NCBI GenBank assembly: GCA_037176845.1
Contig: JAYKXP010000012.1
Location: forward strand, 620,001-684,000
Length of the DNA: 64,000 bases
Direction: 5' to 3'
Origin: Paramarasmius palmivorus
Lineage: Eukaryota > Basidiomycota > Agaricomycetes > Agaricales > Marasmiaceae
Shown: positions 53,620 to 64,000 of the stretch, piece by piece
Layout: each line of letters starts with the position of its first letter
Numbering within the stretch: the stretch's first letter is position 1
Translations under genes and position numbers: made by a program
The notes under the pieces: generated by a model
Told to the model about the DNA's origin: nothing
What the model saw: the letters and a program-made list of their open reading frames with translations, nothing else
The model's database searches: none

Positions 53620-56537
53620 TTAGTGGCAGGATTCACAATTAGTCCCATTCGAACCGTTTTGACCGTTACTATGACCAAAGGCCGGAACACTCTTCAGGTC
53701 TTGCGAGCCAGGGACATCCATGGCAGGATTCTTGGTGAAGAACGATTGAGGCTTGAGCGTGATATTGAGGTGCTCAACTGGCATACTGTGAAGATGAATA
53801 TCAAACTTGATTGCCAAGAACAGAAAGCAAGTTACTCACACTGGCCAGTCTTCTGGTCGAGGTATGTGCGTAGTACCTGTACCGCGTAAGCTCAAATGAT
53901 TTGGTTTCTGTTTAATCACGACTCACCAACAGTCAAGTATACCAACAAATCCTCTTTATCAACGGAGTTTTCTTCCTTGACCCACTGTCCAAGCGAATCT
54001 TCTGGCTCATCTCTCGTCTGTGGCACGTACTTCCCAGCCGGCCACATCCTATTACCTTTCGGACCTTCCACATCCTTCAGCACCCAGAATGGATACTTAA
54101 CAAATCCGGCTCTCTTTAATGCCCAACCATCAGGTCGTGCCATCAGTGGCGTTACACCACCTTTCATTCCAATCGCATATCCAACCGATTTGCCGGTCGA
54201 GTAATGACGCCTGTCCGGGTTAACAATCCTCCACCTTCGCTCCTTCTCGAAATCGTAAGGGCGGCCGGCTTCGTTCAAGAGCTCGGTATCCTTCGCAATA
54301 AACGCGTTCCCGGCAAAGTTGGCGTCAGAGCCTGTGGGAGCATTTGGTACTGGGATGATATCCGTCTCAACGACGGTATTGAATAAGCCATCGATCATAG
54401 GATCGATGCGGAAGGAGAACAGATGTTGGTGATTCTGGGCGTTCACGCCCGGAGCCACAGTCGTTCCGTATGGATTTGGTTCTCCATCAAGAGCCACATA
54501 AGTCTGAAGGATTCCAGTGAGACGGATCTCGGCTTCGATGCTCCCGTCCTGATAGAAGTGGTAGTTCCAGATGTATTCTGGGAAGCAGTGAGTTTGCGGG
54601 CCAAGGTTAGAGCTTTGGAAAGCTTACCGTAGTTTGCCAACGTGCATACCATACTAACGACTAGACGACGTCTTCGTACGGTCTGAGAGCGGCCACCTGG
54701 ACGGTAATCAGTGTGCTTCCAAAGAACACCGTTATCTTCTTCGTGAATGCAGATGACGTTTTTGATGATTATGGCCTTCCCGTCGTGTCCAACATATGCA
54801 CCAGGCTACGGTAGTGAATAGGCAGGTGCCGTGAGTTTGGAGTGCAGTTGTACCAGCTGACGGAGCTTACCAAGTAGTGAATTTGGCCAAGACAGTCGCA
54901 TCCCAAAGCCAACTCATTTGCCATTGTTCCCATGCCGTATTCACCCCTATCATATCGTCACTATCTGGTCATGAGAAATGTAGATGAACTCACGAGTCGA
55001 ATGCAAACTTTCTCGGGTGGGGATATTCCGGAGCACCGTACGGCACGACCATCTCAGCTAGTGAAAGCCTATAGAGGATCGGTCGGATCTCCCCATTGTC
55101 GTTGTAAGTGATTGTTGAAAGGACTGTGCCCTCACGGTGACTACGGCGAAATAAGATATCAAGTAGAAGCAAAGAAACTAGGAGCTACCTGAAAGCTGTC
55201 GAAAGGTCATCAGAAGTGTCTCAAAGCTACGCTCCCGAACTGTACTCACCAATATGCATTTTCCAATTTTGCCATTCAAGTTCATGGCCGTTCATCTTGA
55301 AGCTAACACCTTCAGGTTGCAGGATATGAAGGGGCTTGAGTCCTTCGCGAGGCTTGAAGTTGTCCTCCGTCTCGGCCATGAGATCCGGCAGGAAATCGAA
55401 AGCTTTCCTCGGAGGAGGAATTCGTTCTCGATTTGATGCTGCGAGCGAATCTTCTTCGAGATTCGGTGGTGTGGTTCTAGGGACAGACAGCACATGCCCA
55501 TCAGCAGTTTTTGAATAATGTGGAGGGAAATCTCATTTTTGAGGTATTTCAGTCAAAAGATAAGGCGAGAAAATGGAATTGCGTTGAAATTACCAATATG
55601 CAGGACCTCTCTGGAGTTGGCGTCAATGACTGGAATGAAATCCTGACGCAATGTGAATAGAAGAACACCAGATGGCAACAGCCCACGTACCATAGGATGA
55701 GCGTATAGATTGTCATGCTGGGAGAACCTTGCGAACACAAGAGCTTGCTGAATGCGGCGGGTATGCGGGAAGCGTTCGTCGTAGCCAATAGACCAACCAT
55801 CGCAGAAAATCTGATCCGGCTCGACGCCTGACAGTGATAAGAAGATTTCAATATAGTCAATTTCTTATCAGTCCGACATACGCACCGACAGCTTTCGCGA
55901 GTTCTTGAACTCGTTTATCTGACTTTACCACAACCTCCGCATCGATGAGTTCTTCGACAGAGATCTGTGGTTGAACTCCTTCTGGCAAAAGGTCAAAAAT
56001 TTCGACCTTCCAATCACCATCTTTCAAAGCCAGAATGACATTATATGAACGTCTGTATCATCTGGTCAGTATTTGGGGCACAAGAATTCGAAGAGTGACA
56101 GTTGGAGTACCCATTAACCACATCAAGGAACTGTCAAAGTCAGTCAGCAGATGTGGGTCACAAGTTGAGAAGGCTGGACATACATCGACTTCAGCTTTTC
56201 TAATGATAGTCGTCGGAGTTTCAGGCTTCCCTCCGGGTGTTAAAGGAATGCCTAGGTGCGCAAGAACTGCTTTCTTCGGTGCCGGAAGTAGATAGCAAGT
56301 GATGAACTTGATCGCTTTGATGTCCGTTTTCGAAGCGACATAGTGACGAACAGCGAGAGAAACTGCAGCGATCTGTACGCGAGACGGTTATGATCATCTC
56401 TAACATCTAGGGAGGTCACCAACCTCGTCCGGAGTCAAGGGATCCAAAGGATGCTGGAACGAGAGTTTCTGTTTCAAAGGTGCACTTTGAACGGCGGTCG
56501 CAGTACTTGGAACTTGGGGAATCGCGGTTGGTGCCAT
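53620..56537 (-). CDS. Copper amine oxidase (primary-amine oxidase), about 12 exons
   Basis: The ATG at 56,537 starts MAPTAIPQVPSTATAVQSAP, then HPLDPLTPDEIAAVSLAVRH, the usual N2-domain start. The N3 region follows (GVEPDQIFCDGWSIGYDERF). The catalytic domain contains HREGTVLSTITYNDNGEIRP and RKFAFDSG, then GEYGMGTMANELALGCDCLG. The cofactor site is CTLANYEYIWNYHFYQDGSI, with the Tyr of NYEY the precursor of topaquinone. Copper ligands are the His-x-His in NAQNHQHLFSFRIDPMIDG and a third His in TTHIPRPEDWPVMPVEHL. The stop at 53,620 follows a Ser/Asn/Gly tail. The enzyme oxidises primary amines to aldehydes, ammonia and hydrogen peroxide, providing nitrogen. No signal peptide is seen, so it is probably cytosolic or peroxisomal. 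All main motifs are intact. Confidence 0.9.
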
Positions 56538-57959
56538 AGTGGTGGTAGTGGTGGTAATGATGAAGATGCTTGCTATGAATATATGGATCCGATGGTATGT
56601 ATATAGTCAGGGGTTCTGATAAGCAACCCAACCTTATCTTCATTTCGGCCATTTTGCTCCCCAAAATCCACAATGCGGGAATAATGACACACAGTCATGC
56701 CTTCACGAGTCATTTGAGCCTTTCTGCTCCTGAAATAGGTAGTCAATCCGCGGTAACGTAAATAAGTCGACGTTTTGACCCATACATCGGAGCTCCTTCC
56801 CTGCAGCTTCCTGCCCTCGGTTATCTTGAAATACAATTGCTTCCTTCCTATCATCCCGGGGGAATTCCGTCCGACTTTGTGCGATTTTGACACTGGCGCG
56901 TGGAAAACTCTCTGGCGCACGAGTTCACAGAGCTGGAAGAGATCAAAAGAGCTGGCAGTTAATGTCGTGGTAGGTTTGTGGTAGGTGGTAAAAAGCCGTT
57001 GAATCGCAGAAACAGGCTCTTGATGAGTCTAGACAGGTCTAGACCTTCCCAGATCTCTTGGCAGTCACTGGACCAGGATAGATAGATAGATTGCACTCAA
57101 AAAATCGATCGCACCTCTTCGTCCTCTTTCGTCCTCTTCCTAAGCTCCTTGCCTTCCGTAGGCCGAAATACTCCAGAACACTCCGAGAAGAGAATCACAA
57201 CCTAATACTGAATGCCATCACATAACGCTGCTTATCACGAACTACTCTGACACCCACAAGGCCTCACCCTTCGGTTCAGCTTCTTACTGAAATGCCTGGC
57301 ACTACTTATTACTATGCTGCCTAACGTGATCCAGAACACGCTTCGCTATCAGTTCTTAGACGTGGTTCCAGCTCAGAGTCACCAAAGTACTCAACTGAAA
57401 CGTCGGCATTTCCGGAGCATTGCTGTCACTCTACACGTGCATACTTAGGCCGTGCATCCTTTCAGCCATGTCTACACACAGAGTTTAGCACATAGAGAAC
57501 GAAGCTCTCATGGACGCTCTCCAACTAACCTTGAAAGTGGATTGCAATGTCCTCCGAAGTTTGTTATACCCGAATCTAGTCGCAGGAGGTGATTTCGTAT
57601 CTGGGTGTACTTCCTTCGCACTGAAAGGACTATCAGTTGGCCCTGGCCCGTCAAGGCAACACTCATGTGTAAGCAATCCAAAATATTCTGCCAAGCATTC
57701 TTTAAACTAACGGGATCACTACCTAGGCATATTCATCGTGTTACTGATGGTGATATAGCATGATGATTACAGGAACGGTGTTGAATGTCATAGCACAATT
57801 CAAAAAGCGTCTTGACGGTCCCTTGTCTAGGAATTTCGCTTTTGCTGAATGATAGGAACACCAGTCTGACAACCTGAAATAATCAGGTACTTAGACCTGG
57901 TGCGATATAAAACGATGTCTACTTCTCTTGCCAGTGCACCAACAAAAGATTCTCCCATC
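56538..57959. other. 1.4 kb intergenic region
   Basis: Amine oxidase promoter, including a TGGTGGTAGTGG trinucleotide stretch near 56,540, followed by sequence without a gene. The 69-codon minus frame at 57,485-57,694 has no domain. A short GATA repeat lies near 57,080. Confidence 0.4.
57906..57912 (+). promoter_or_regulatory. TATA box of small secreted protein gene 1
   Basis: TATAAAA, 54 bp before the ATG at 57,960. Its position argues for 57,960 rather than 57,915 as start, since 57,915 would be only a few bases downstream of it. Confidence 0.5.
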
Positions 57960-58334
57960 ATGAAGTTCGGTGTTCTCGTACCTTTCGTCTCTGTCTCAAT
58001 GGCTCTTCTTGCACATGCTGCCTCGACACCCGTCGCTCGAGCGTCGTGTCCCAAGCGTACCGGAGAGTATTCTTCCTTTGGGACCAAGTATTGTTGTCAA
58101 ACGTGCACATCTACCTCGGTGAATATCTTTTCATTTCTTTGGAAAAGGAACTACCCCTCACCGAAATATGCCAGTGCCTTTCATGCGACTTTGGACTCTG
58201 TGGCAGCTTGCCTGGACGGTCTGTTTGCTGTTACGGTGCTGTAAGTAGCGAAGTAACACCGACCTAGATGCCTGTCCTAACATAACTTGCAGCCTCGGAT
58301 CGACGGAGGAGCTACAGGGTGTTACTCGGCTTGA
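57960..58334 (+). CDS. Small secreted cysteine-rich protein 1 (88 aa, 3 exons)
   Basis: Exons are 57,960-58,118, 58,175-58,240 and 58,293-58,334, all phase 0. The signal peptide is MKFGVLVPFVSVSMALLAHA. The mature part of about 67 residues has ten Cys, including two CC doublets (KYCCQTC and SVCCYGA), as in disulfide-rich effector-like or structural wall proteins. Spacing does not fit classical hydrophobins. Size, signal peptide, Cys pattern and three-exon layout match the gene at 60,185, so they are likely paralogues. Function unknown; expected outside the cell. Confidence 0.72.
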
Positions 58335-60184
58335 TTTAGCGTAATCTATCTCGAAATGTACTGATTCCTACGATGTAATTGTCTGGAATAGCGGTGGAAG
58401 ATGATAGCTACACGCTATGCGGGAATGAATTCGCTGGTGCAAAGGCTGATTACGATAAGAAAGCTAAAGGCGACCTTCGAGAAATGATCATACCCTTCTT
58501 AGAGTCTTCGATCGGCTCATAGTGGGTCGCAAGCTTCTATCCCTGTACGTGTGGTTCTTGGGCTAGAGTGGATGCAACCTCGATGACTACGTCCACCTGG
58601 GCAAGTTGGATAGCCTTAGGTATTCCAGGTAGCATGGCATACGCGGAAAGAAGTAATGTCCAGAACAAGGAAGCCGTCGAGTTTACCGAAGGAGAAGTCC
58701 AGCCAGGGCCGCAAAGAAATACAAGCCAGAGGGAGTAACTGTCTATGTACATCATGATCACGGGGATTCGCCGGCGGACTTACCAAGCTGTCGCGTCGAC
58801 TGTAAGTACAGTAACTCCAAGACGTGATGCGTGATAGAGGTAAGCACTTAGCATCCTTCAAAACGCGGTGACGAATCGTGTCGCGCTTTGATGAATTCTA
58901 TGGCGGATAGCATCAGTCCAGACCGTCTGCAGTACGTATCCTGACCTCAAACAGGAGCATCCGTTCTGGTAATTTGACCCAAGTGGCAAAACGAAAGCGG
59001 AAGTTGACAGAAGAGGGGTGGAATTGGAATACCCATCCGGCGTTAACGGATGTTCAGACGGACAACAGAGATGTCAAAAGCGACGTGTCCATACGACTAC
59101 CTCTTGGATCCCAGCCTCGTTTCCTCGAAAGTACGGGTGTCTAAGGCCGTGCAGTTTGAGTTAATGAAAGGGACAAGGTACATACCGCCGTACATATGAT
59201 GCTTCGAAGGACTTGGATCAAAATTAAACTCCTCTCTGCTAATGCCTGCCGCTGGGTTATGAGCTCGGAACATGGCGGTGGCTTGTGAAGGTAAGTACTT
59301 GGAGCGACTGGAGCGGCCTGTCATCGTGAGGCGATGAAAGTTGGTGAAGGAAAGTTCCGAAATTCTACAGCGCAGCGTCAAGAAAGGGATTACCTTGCGT
59401 CAAATAGTCCTAGCTGCCACTTGTGTTGACCATGTCAATCCTAGTATTGAGAATCCCATTCGAGGGTTTACATGGTGTGGAAGGTACCCCGGCACCTCTC
59501 TGGTGCCGTCGCACGCGTTTCTGATAGTAGTCCCTGTCGACAATCTGCAGCTCCTAAGTCCAAAGTATACAGAACTGAGCGCCAGGATTACTTACAAATT
59601 TTCTGCCATCAACGATGAAGCTTATTCTCGTTGTACCTGCTCTTGTGTTTCCATGTCGGCCGCATCGACATCACAAGCCGACTTAGAGAGTCCTACTTAG
59701 GGGGTTCGTCGAATGGCCTGAGAGATGATTACATTCTCATTTGTCGAAGGTGCGTCGAACAATGTCCAATGGCTTGTAGAATTTTGCATAATCGGTATGT
59801 TGTACTGTTGTATTTCGGATCTTCAAGGACCGAGTGAGATGCTTGTACTGAAGAACACATGAGCCTAAGAGGATCTGTCAACTGTGAAAAATGATACTGA
59901 TGGAACGATGCAAACCACATAGAGGATGCGGATCAGCGATATACGTACGGCCTGGTACGGCTAATCCAAATGAATTCGACGACATATACGAAGTTCTCAA
60001 GAGCGGCCTCCGTGAGTCTTCTGAGTGTGTCGAACAACATTAGACTCCTGTCCCTGGGCGAGCCCTGGCAAGTTCCTGAAGGACTGTTGATGAAATTGGA
60101 TGGGCTAGTACTTACGAAGGGTATAAAAACTCGAAACAACACTTAGTCTGAAGAACACTCAGAACACACTCTCAGATTTCAACA
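58335..60184. other. 1.85 kb region with possible gene remnants
   Basis: No complete gene. At 59,615 an ATG opens a signal-peptide-like frame (MKLILVVPALVFP) in a context resembling the start of the gene at 60,185 (TCAACGATGAA against TCAACAATGAA), and Cys-containing sequence follows downstream (CVEQCPMACRI), which suggests a decayed third Cys-rich paralogue. On the minus strand a frame near 59,160-59,330 (FRAHNPAAGISREEFNFDPS) looks coding but could not be joined to anything. Confidence 0.3.
60122..60128 (+). promoter_or_regulatory. TATA box of small secreted protein gene 2
   Basis: TATAAAA, 63 bp before the ATG at 60,185, similar in placement to the element before the gene at 57,960. Confidence 0.55.
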
Positions 60185-60584
60185 ATGAAATTCATCTTCA
60201 CCGCTCTCCTCGCTGCGCCGGTGGTTCTCGCATACACATGCACACCCCACACCAACCCAAACACCGGTGCCCAAATTCAAGGACATGTGTATTGCTGTGG
60301 AAGATATAGCTCGGTATGTTCGGTGTCCTTCTGCGTGTTGCAGTACGATCTTCTAAACATTGGTGAAAAGGCTGGAAGATCGTTAGTGGGCAGTCGATGC
60401 CAGCCGTTCTGTTCGGAAGGTGCTACTACCGCTGCATGCTGCTATGGAATAACTAGCCAGGTCAGCTATATGAAAGATGTTACAAAGTACGAAGTGCTGA
60501 CCAGGTTCAATGTAGAATCCTGATCCCAACTATGGTCTCCAGGTTGGAGACTGCTACCGCTGCTTCAGTGATGTTTGTGGCTGA
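60185..60584 (+). CDS. Small secreted cysteine-rich protein 2 (95 aa, 3 exons)
   Basis: Exons are 60,185-60,313, 60,371-60,460 and 60,516-60,584, all phase 0 with GT..AG borders. The signal peptide is MKFIFTALLAAPVVLA. The mature chain has ten Cys with two CC doublets (HVYCCGRYSS and TAACCYGI) and ends DCYRCFSDVCG. It shares size, intron number and phase with the gene at 57,960. Expected to be secreted and folded by five disulfides. No known family recognised; not a classical hydrophobin because the Cys spacing is wrong. It may serve in the cell wall or in interaction with other organisms. Confidence 0.75.
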
Positions 60585-61229
60585 AAGGTTGTCCGTTTGT
60601 GCAGGAATTAGTCCCCCGTCGAATACGTTATTATTTTGAACTCGAACCGAGCACTTTGAACACGAGACAGCCTCGAGAATACTTGTATCCTGGAATAGTT
60701 ATGCGGAGGGCCTCCGCTAGACACCTCGATCTTGAGTTTCCATAAGCAATCCGCCTAGGCTTAGAGAAAGTGTTAGGAGTTAGTGACTTTGATATTTCGG
60801 TGATGGACGTTGAAGTGCAAGAGTAATTTGACCTATAAGCGCCCGTTGTTCTCAGAGTCATGAGACTAAAACGCCTCAGCATCACGAAGGGTATTGCATT
60901 GCTAAAACGGAAGAGTACAATTGAGGTCATTTAATCATATCAACGATTAACCAGGAAATCTAAGGTGCTGTAGTACTGTAAACGAATGTAAAAATTGCGC
61001 TAATGAAAACAGATCAGAAAGTCAAGATGATGATGAACGCCAGAGTCCTTCGCGCAAAGTCCTTGTTTTTCCTTCCCTTGAGCGTATGGATGTCCAGAGA
61101 ATAAAAAGATATGCGTTCGTGTTGGTAATACAAAGAAGGGAAAGGAGGGGATGCTGCTGCAAAATTGAATAGAAGAAACCATAGATAAACGAAAAGCAAA
61201 ATACACGACGATGATAGAAACAAGAAGCA
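60585..61229. other. 3' flanks, no gene
   Basis: Between the secreted protein gene (+) and the end of the large minus-strand gene. The minus frames ending at 61,000-61,022 are read-through of 3' UTR or the wrong frame of the large gene. Confidence 0.4.
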
Positions 61230-64000
61230 TCATCCCTGCTTCCAACTGGAAGGTGGTGCAGCCTTACGCTGTCCACCAGTGCCTCGACTAGGACTAGGGT
61301 TGGCAGGTTGACTGACAGTTCTTGACCTTGGATTTCCAGGGTTCCCACGCGGACTGGAGGAAGTCTTCTGTTGTGGGATAGGCGGCGGTACAAATTGTCT
61401 TCCACCTTCCATAAAAGTTGTCCGATTAGAGGAAGCAAAGTTACTTTGGGTCCTCGTTCGTTCTTGTGACTGCGAAGTTGGCATACCGTATACGCTCTGG
61501 GACGAACCCCAACCACCGCCACCACTGGCAGTTGGTCCGCCATATTCGCTCCGTGCACCGCTCATTCCGAACATCGACGTCCTCGGACCAGGCCCGGTTG
61601 GTGATGGGAAGATAACTGAACCAGTGGACCATCCATTGCCGCCTCCCATACCACCATACATCGACATAGTTCCTGAGGGACCACCATACATACTCTGACT
61701 AGAGCTGAACCCAATGGCGGAACCACGTTCCCACTCCTCCGCAGCAGCAGCCATTGCTTGCTGCGCTACTGCCATCTGATACGCTTGCTTGGCGTACATC
61801 ATAGCTTGTTGATGTGCTGCTAAGAACGATGGATCCGTTGGGGGAGGAACCACGAATTGTGTAGGCGAGAGAAGCTGGAATTGGGGCCCTGTTGACTGAG
61901 GCGATGGCCAGCCACCTGCCATTGCGCCGAAGGGACCAGGGAACATCTGTCCACCAGGCATCATCATTGGATTCATCGGAGCCATACGAGCGTTCGACTG
62001 CTGGCTGATAGGTAAGTCGTCATCATCGTCGTCAACAATTGGTCCGCGGCCATTGATGACATTACCCAGCTAAGGCGAAAATTTGAGCTCGGCATAGATT
62101 GATGAACACCGTGAGTACATACCTCGATAGCGGCCTTTGCCTCACCCCTTCTCCTTTCCTTCCTCCGACTTTCGTCATCCTCCTTATCTCTACTCTTACC
62201 CTTTTCACTCTCATCCTCATCGAATGCAACACTTCTCTTCCTCGCATGCCCATGTTTTCCACCTAGGCCTAGTCCACTAGCTCCTCCACTCCACTCTTTT
62301 CTATGCTGAGGGTGATGATCGCTTGATCCACTGGCGCTTCCACCAGCACTACCACCTCCATCCTTGTATTGCATACCTTTCCGGCCGACACCAATATCCG
62401 AACCATCCCTCGGTGTAACTGGGACACGACCAGAACTAGAACCGCCTGTGGACGATGCAGGGCTCGCGCGCGCATTCTGCATTTGAGATGCAAAGGGCTT
62501 TGTATACATACTCGTTGGTGCAGACATCGCAGGCTTCATTGAGGGCCCACCACTTGCAGCTGGAGTAGGACCAGGCAAAGGCATCGTACTTCCACGTTGT
62601 CGATCACTTGGCTTGAGGGTGGAATTCATCTGGGAAGTTGGTTCCACCTTTCCTGAGTTTCCTGAGCTAGCTGAACTCGCGCTCGGGGCAGCACTAACAC
62701 TACTGCTACCACTTGCACTTGCATTGGATCCTAAAGCAGAACTTGACCGCGACGTTGATAATAATCCACCAAGACCAAAGCCACGACCACGCGGCTTTTG
62801 CTGCTGCTCGGAAGGTGTAGTCGACTGGCTACTCGTCTTCATCTTCAGGGGCGGTGCTGGTTTGGGTTGTGGTGCAAGCTCTATCTTGGGAGGTGGTGCC
62901 GGTGAGTTCGTTGACTCTCGAGCATCGTTATCTGATAGGAGAGTCATCGAAGGCATACTTCCAAGTGTGGTGCTCCTTGGTCTCTGCCGCGGCCTCTCAT
63001 TCTCCTCCCTAGTGCCCTTCCAAGCCGAAACAATCGCTGCGGTCGTCTTGCTACTATCACCCGCGTCAGTGCCTTCAAGACCGAAATTGCTACTGCCGAC
63101 ACTGCTTCGAAGCATGTCAACGCTAGCAGAAGTCTTGTGCTTCGGTCTCGATGTAACACTGAAGGCAGGCGTGCGTTCTCGCTCTTTTACAACGATAGGA
63201 GCGATTCTTCCAGGTGAAGATGGTCGTGGATCCTCGCGGGTAGCAGTCTGTTCACCAGCCTCCGTTGGTGAAGGAGGTAACGGATCACCGTCGTCACCAT
63301 CGAAGCTTATGAGACGGATGCCACCTCCCAAGACAGAAGCGAGATCGAGCTCAGTAGATTCTCTACGGTTCTGTTTCTCTTGGACAGGTTGGGGTGATGG
63401 CCTGTAAGGTTGCCTTTGGGGTTTTGTTATAGGTTGTGCTGTTGACCGTGACTCGGACACAGGAACAGGCGAGACAGACTTCGGTGGTGGTACAGGAGAG
63501 TATGATTTGGGTGGCAAGGGAGGTGAAGAGGCTGGTTGTTGGGGTCGTAGTGCTGGAGAGGCAGTCGCTGATGCAACTGGTGACGGTGACTTGGTCTGGG
63601 CTACTAGACCACCCTTCTTTGCAGGAGCATTGTCAGGACGTCCGTAGATGACTTCGTCATCCTCGCTGTCCTCTTCTTCTTCACTCTCGTCCTCGTCGCT
63701 GTCATCATCAGCAGGGAGGCGGGCATGTGTCTTCTTGGGTTGAGGTTGAGCAATTGGTGGAGTCGGTGTGCTCATTTTGCTGGCGACGACTCCCTTTAAC
63801 CTATCCGAAAGGACATCCCTCTTTCCAGACACAGGAGAAGGAACAACTTCCTGTTCTGGTGACGGAACATTGACGGGCATCGTGTTTCTAACAGGCGAAG
63901 GTAAGGGTAACGGGACTGGCGGTGGTGGCATCTGTAAGGTGCCTCCGCTTCTCGAGGAAATCGCTGACGCGACGCTGAGAACGTCCGCGGTATCCTTCCT
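61230..64000 (-). CDS. Large Ser/Pro-rich low-complexity protein, 5' end outside the window
   Basis: Two long frames (63,931-61,973 and 61,985-61,230) join across an intron near 62,070-62,120; the join gives EAKAAIELGNVINGRGPIVD, a conserved-looking motif. The part upstream of 63,931 also appears open to the window edge, so the true start is not visible. The chain is mostly disordered: Pro/Ser-rich tracts, an acidic block (DEDESEEEEDSEDDEVIYG), Gly-rich segments, GLGGKHGHARKRSVAFDEDE with a basic patch, and a Met/Gly/Gln-rich C-terminus (MAPMNPMMMPGGQMFPGPFG). No catalytic domain is visible in this portion. It could be a cytoskeletal, polarity or signalling scaffold whose folded domain lies upstream. 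Function unknown. Confidence 0.7.

Noticed and set aside
57960..60584. Hydrophobins
   Set aside because: The two CC doublets are suggestive, but there are ten rather than eight Cys and the spacing does not match class I or II hydrophobins.
62613..63407. 264-codon plus-strand frame opposite the Ser/Pro-rich gene
   Set aside because: It is the complement of a strongly biased Pro/Ser-rich coding sequence, which produces long antisense frames; no domain or start context.

Overview
The window looks like nuclear DNA of a filamentous basidiomycete, most likely an Agaricomycete (mushroom-type fungus). Genes are dense on both strands and cut by many introns of about 50-60 nt with GT(R)NGT donors and YAG acceptors. 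The gene content also fits: several F-box proteins, EthD-domain proteins, a copper amine oxidase, small secreted cysteine-rich proteins and a Crinkler-like kinase. Species cannot be told from this sequence. No rRNA, tRNA, CRISPR array or intact transposon was recognised. Exon joins were inferred by eye from reading frame, splice motifs and remembered family patterns, so exact boundaries need RNA evidence.

Layout. 0.5-16 kb: an F-box protein (-), a five- or six-exon Agaricomycete protein of unknown function (+), a double EthD-domain protein (-), a 2.4 kb stretch with no gene called, a coiled-coil multi-exon gene (+), a second F-box protein (-) and an epoxide hydrolase-like alpha/beta hydrolase (-). 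16-23.7 kb: a tandem segmental duplication. The repeated unit is [F-box protein (-) / divergent promoter / thioredoxin (+) / C2H2 zinc-finger protein (+)]. Its left breakpoint lies inside the F-box gene, so the second F-box copy has lost its C-terminus. 24-32 kb: four more genes of the same zinc-finger superfamily, arranged as type B, type C, type B', type C', with an APH-like kinase gene (-) lying between B and C. The flanks after C and C' are also related, so this is a second, older duplication. In all, six related zinc-finger genes lie within 12 kb, and two of them carry frameshifts.

32-43 kb: a small gene of unknown function, a TPR-like large protein with a probable GC-AG intron, a hypothetical protein, a secreted protein joining a histone H1-like Lys/Pro/Ala tract to an ADP-ribosyltransferase-like domain, and the RING E3 ligase of the Hel2/ZNF598 family, which has a 22-nt microexon. 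43-56.5 kb is more metabolic: aspartate-semialdehyde dehydrogenase, a Crinkler-like kinase, a fumarase/adenylosuccinate-lyase superfamily enzyme, an MFS transporter, an AIM9-like phosphotransferase and a copper amine oxidase. 57-64 kb: two paralogous small secreted Cys-rich proteins, a possible decayed third one, and the 3' part of a large Ser/Pro-rich low-complexity protein that runs off the window.

How the genes relate: the duplicated F-box/thioredoxin/zinc-finger module is the main local structure, with each F-box-thioredoxin pair sharing one divergent promoter carrying two conserved CACGTG sites. The remaining genes are a mixture of housekeeping functions (Hel2, aspartate-semialdehyde dehydrogenase) and lineage-specific accessory genes (Crinkler-like, ADP-ribosyltransferase-like, secreted Cys-rich, zinc-finger array). 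No biosynthetic gene cluster was recognised.
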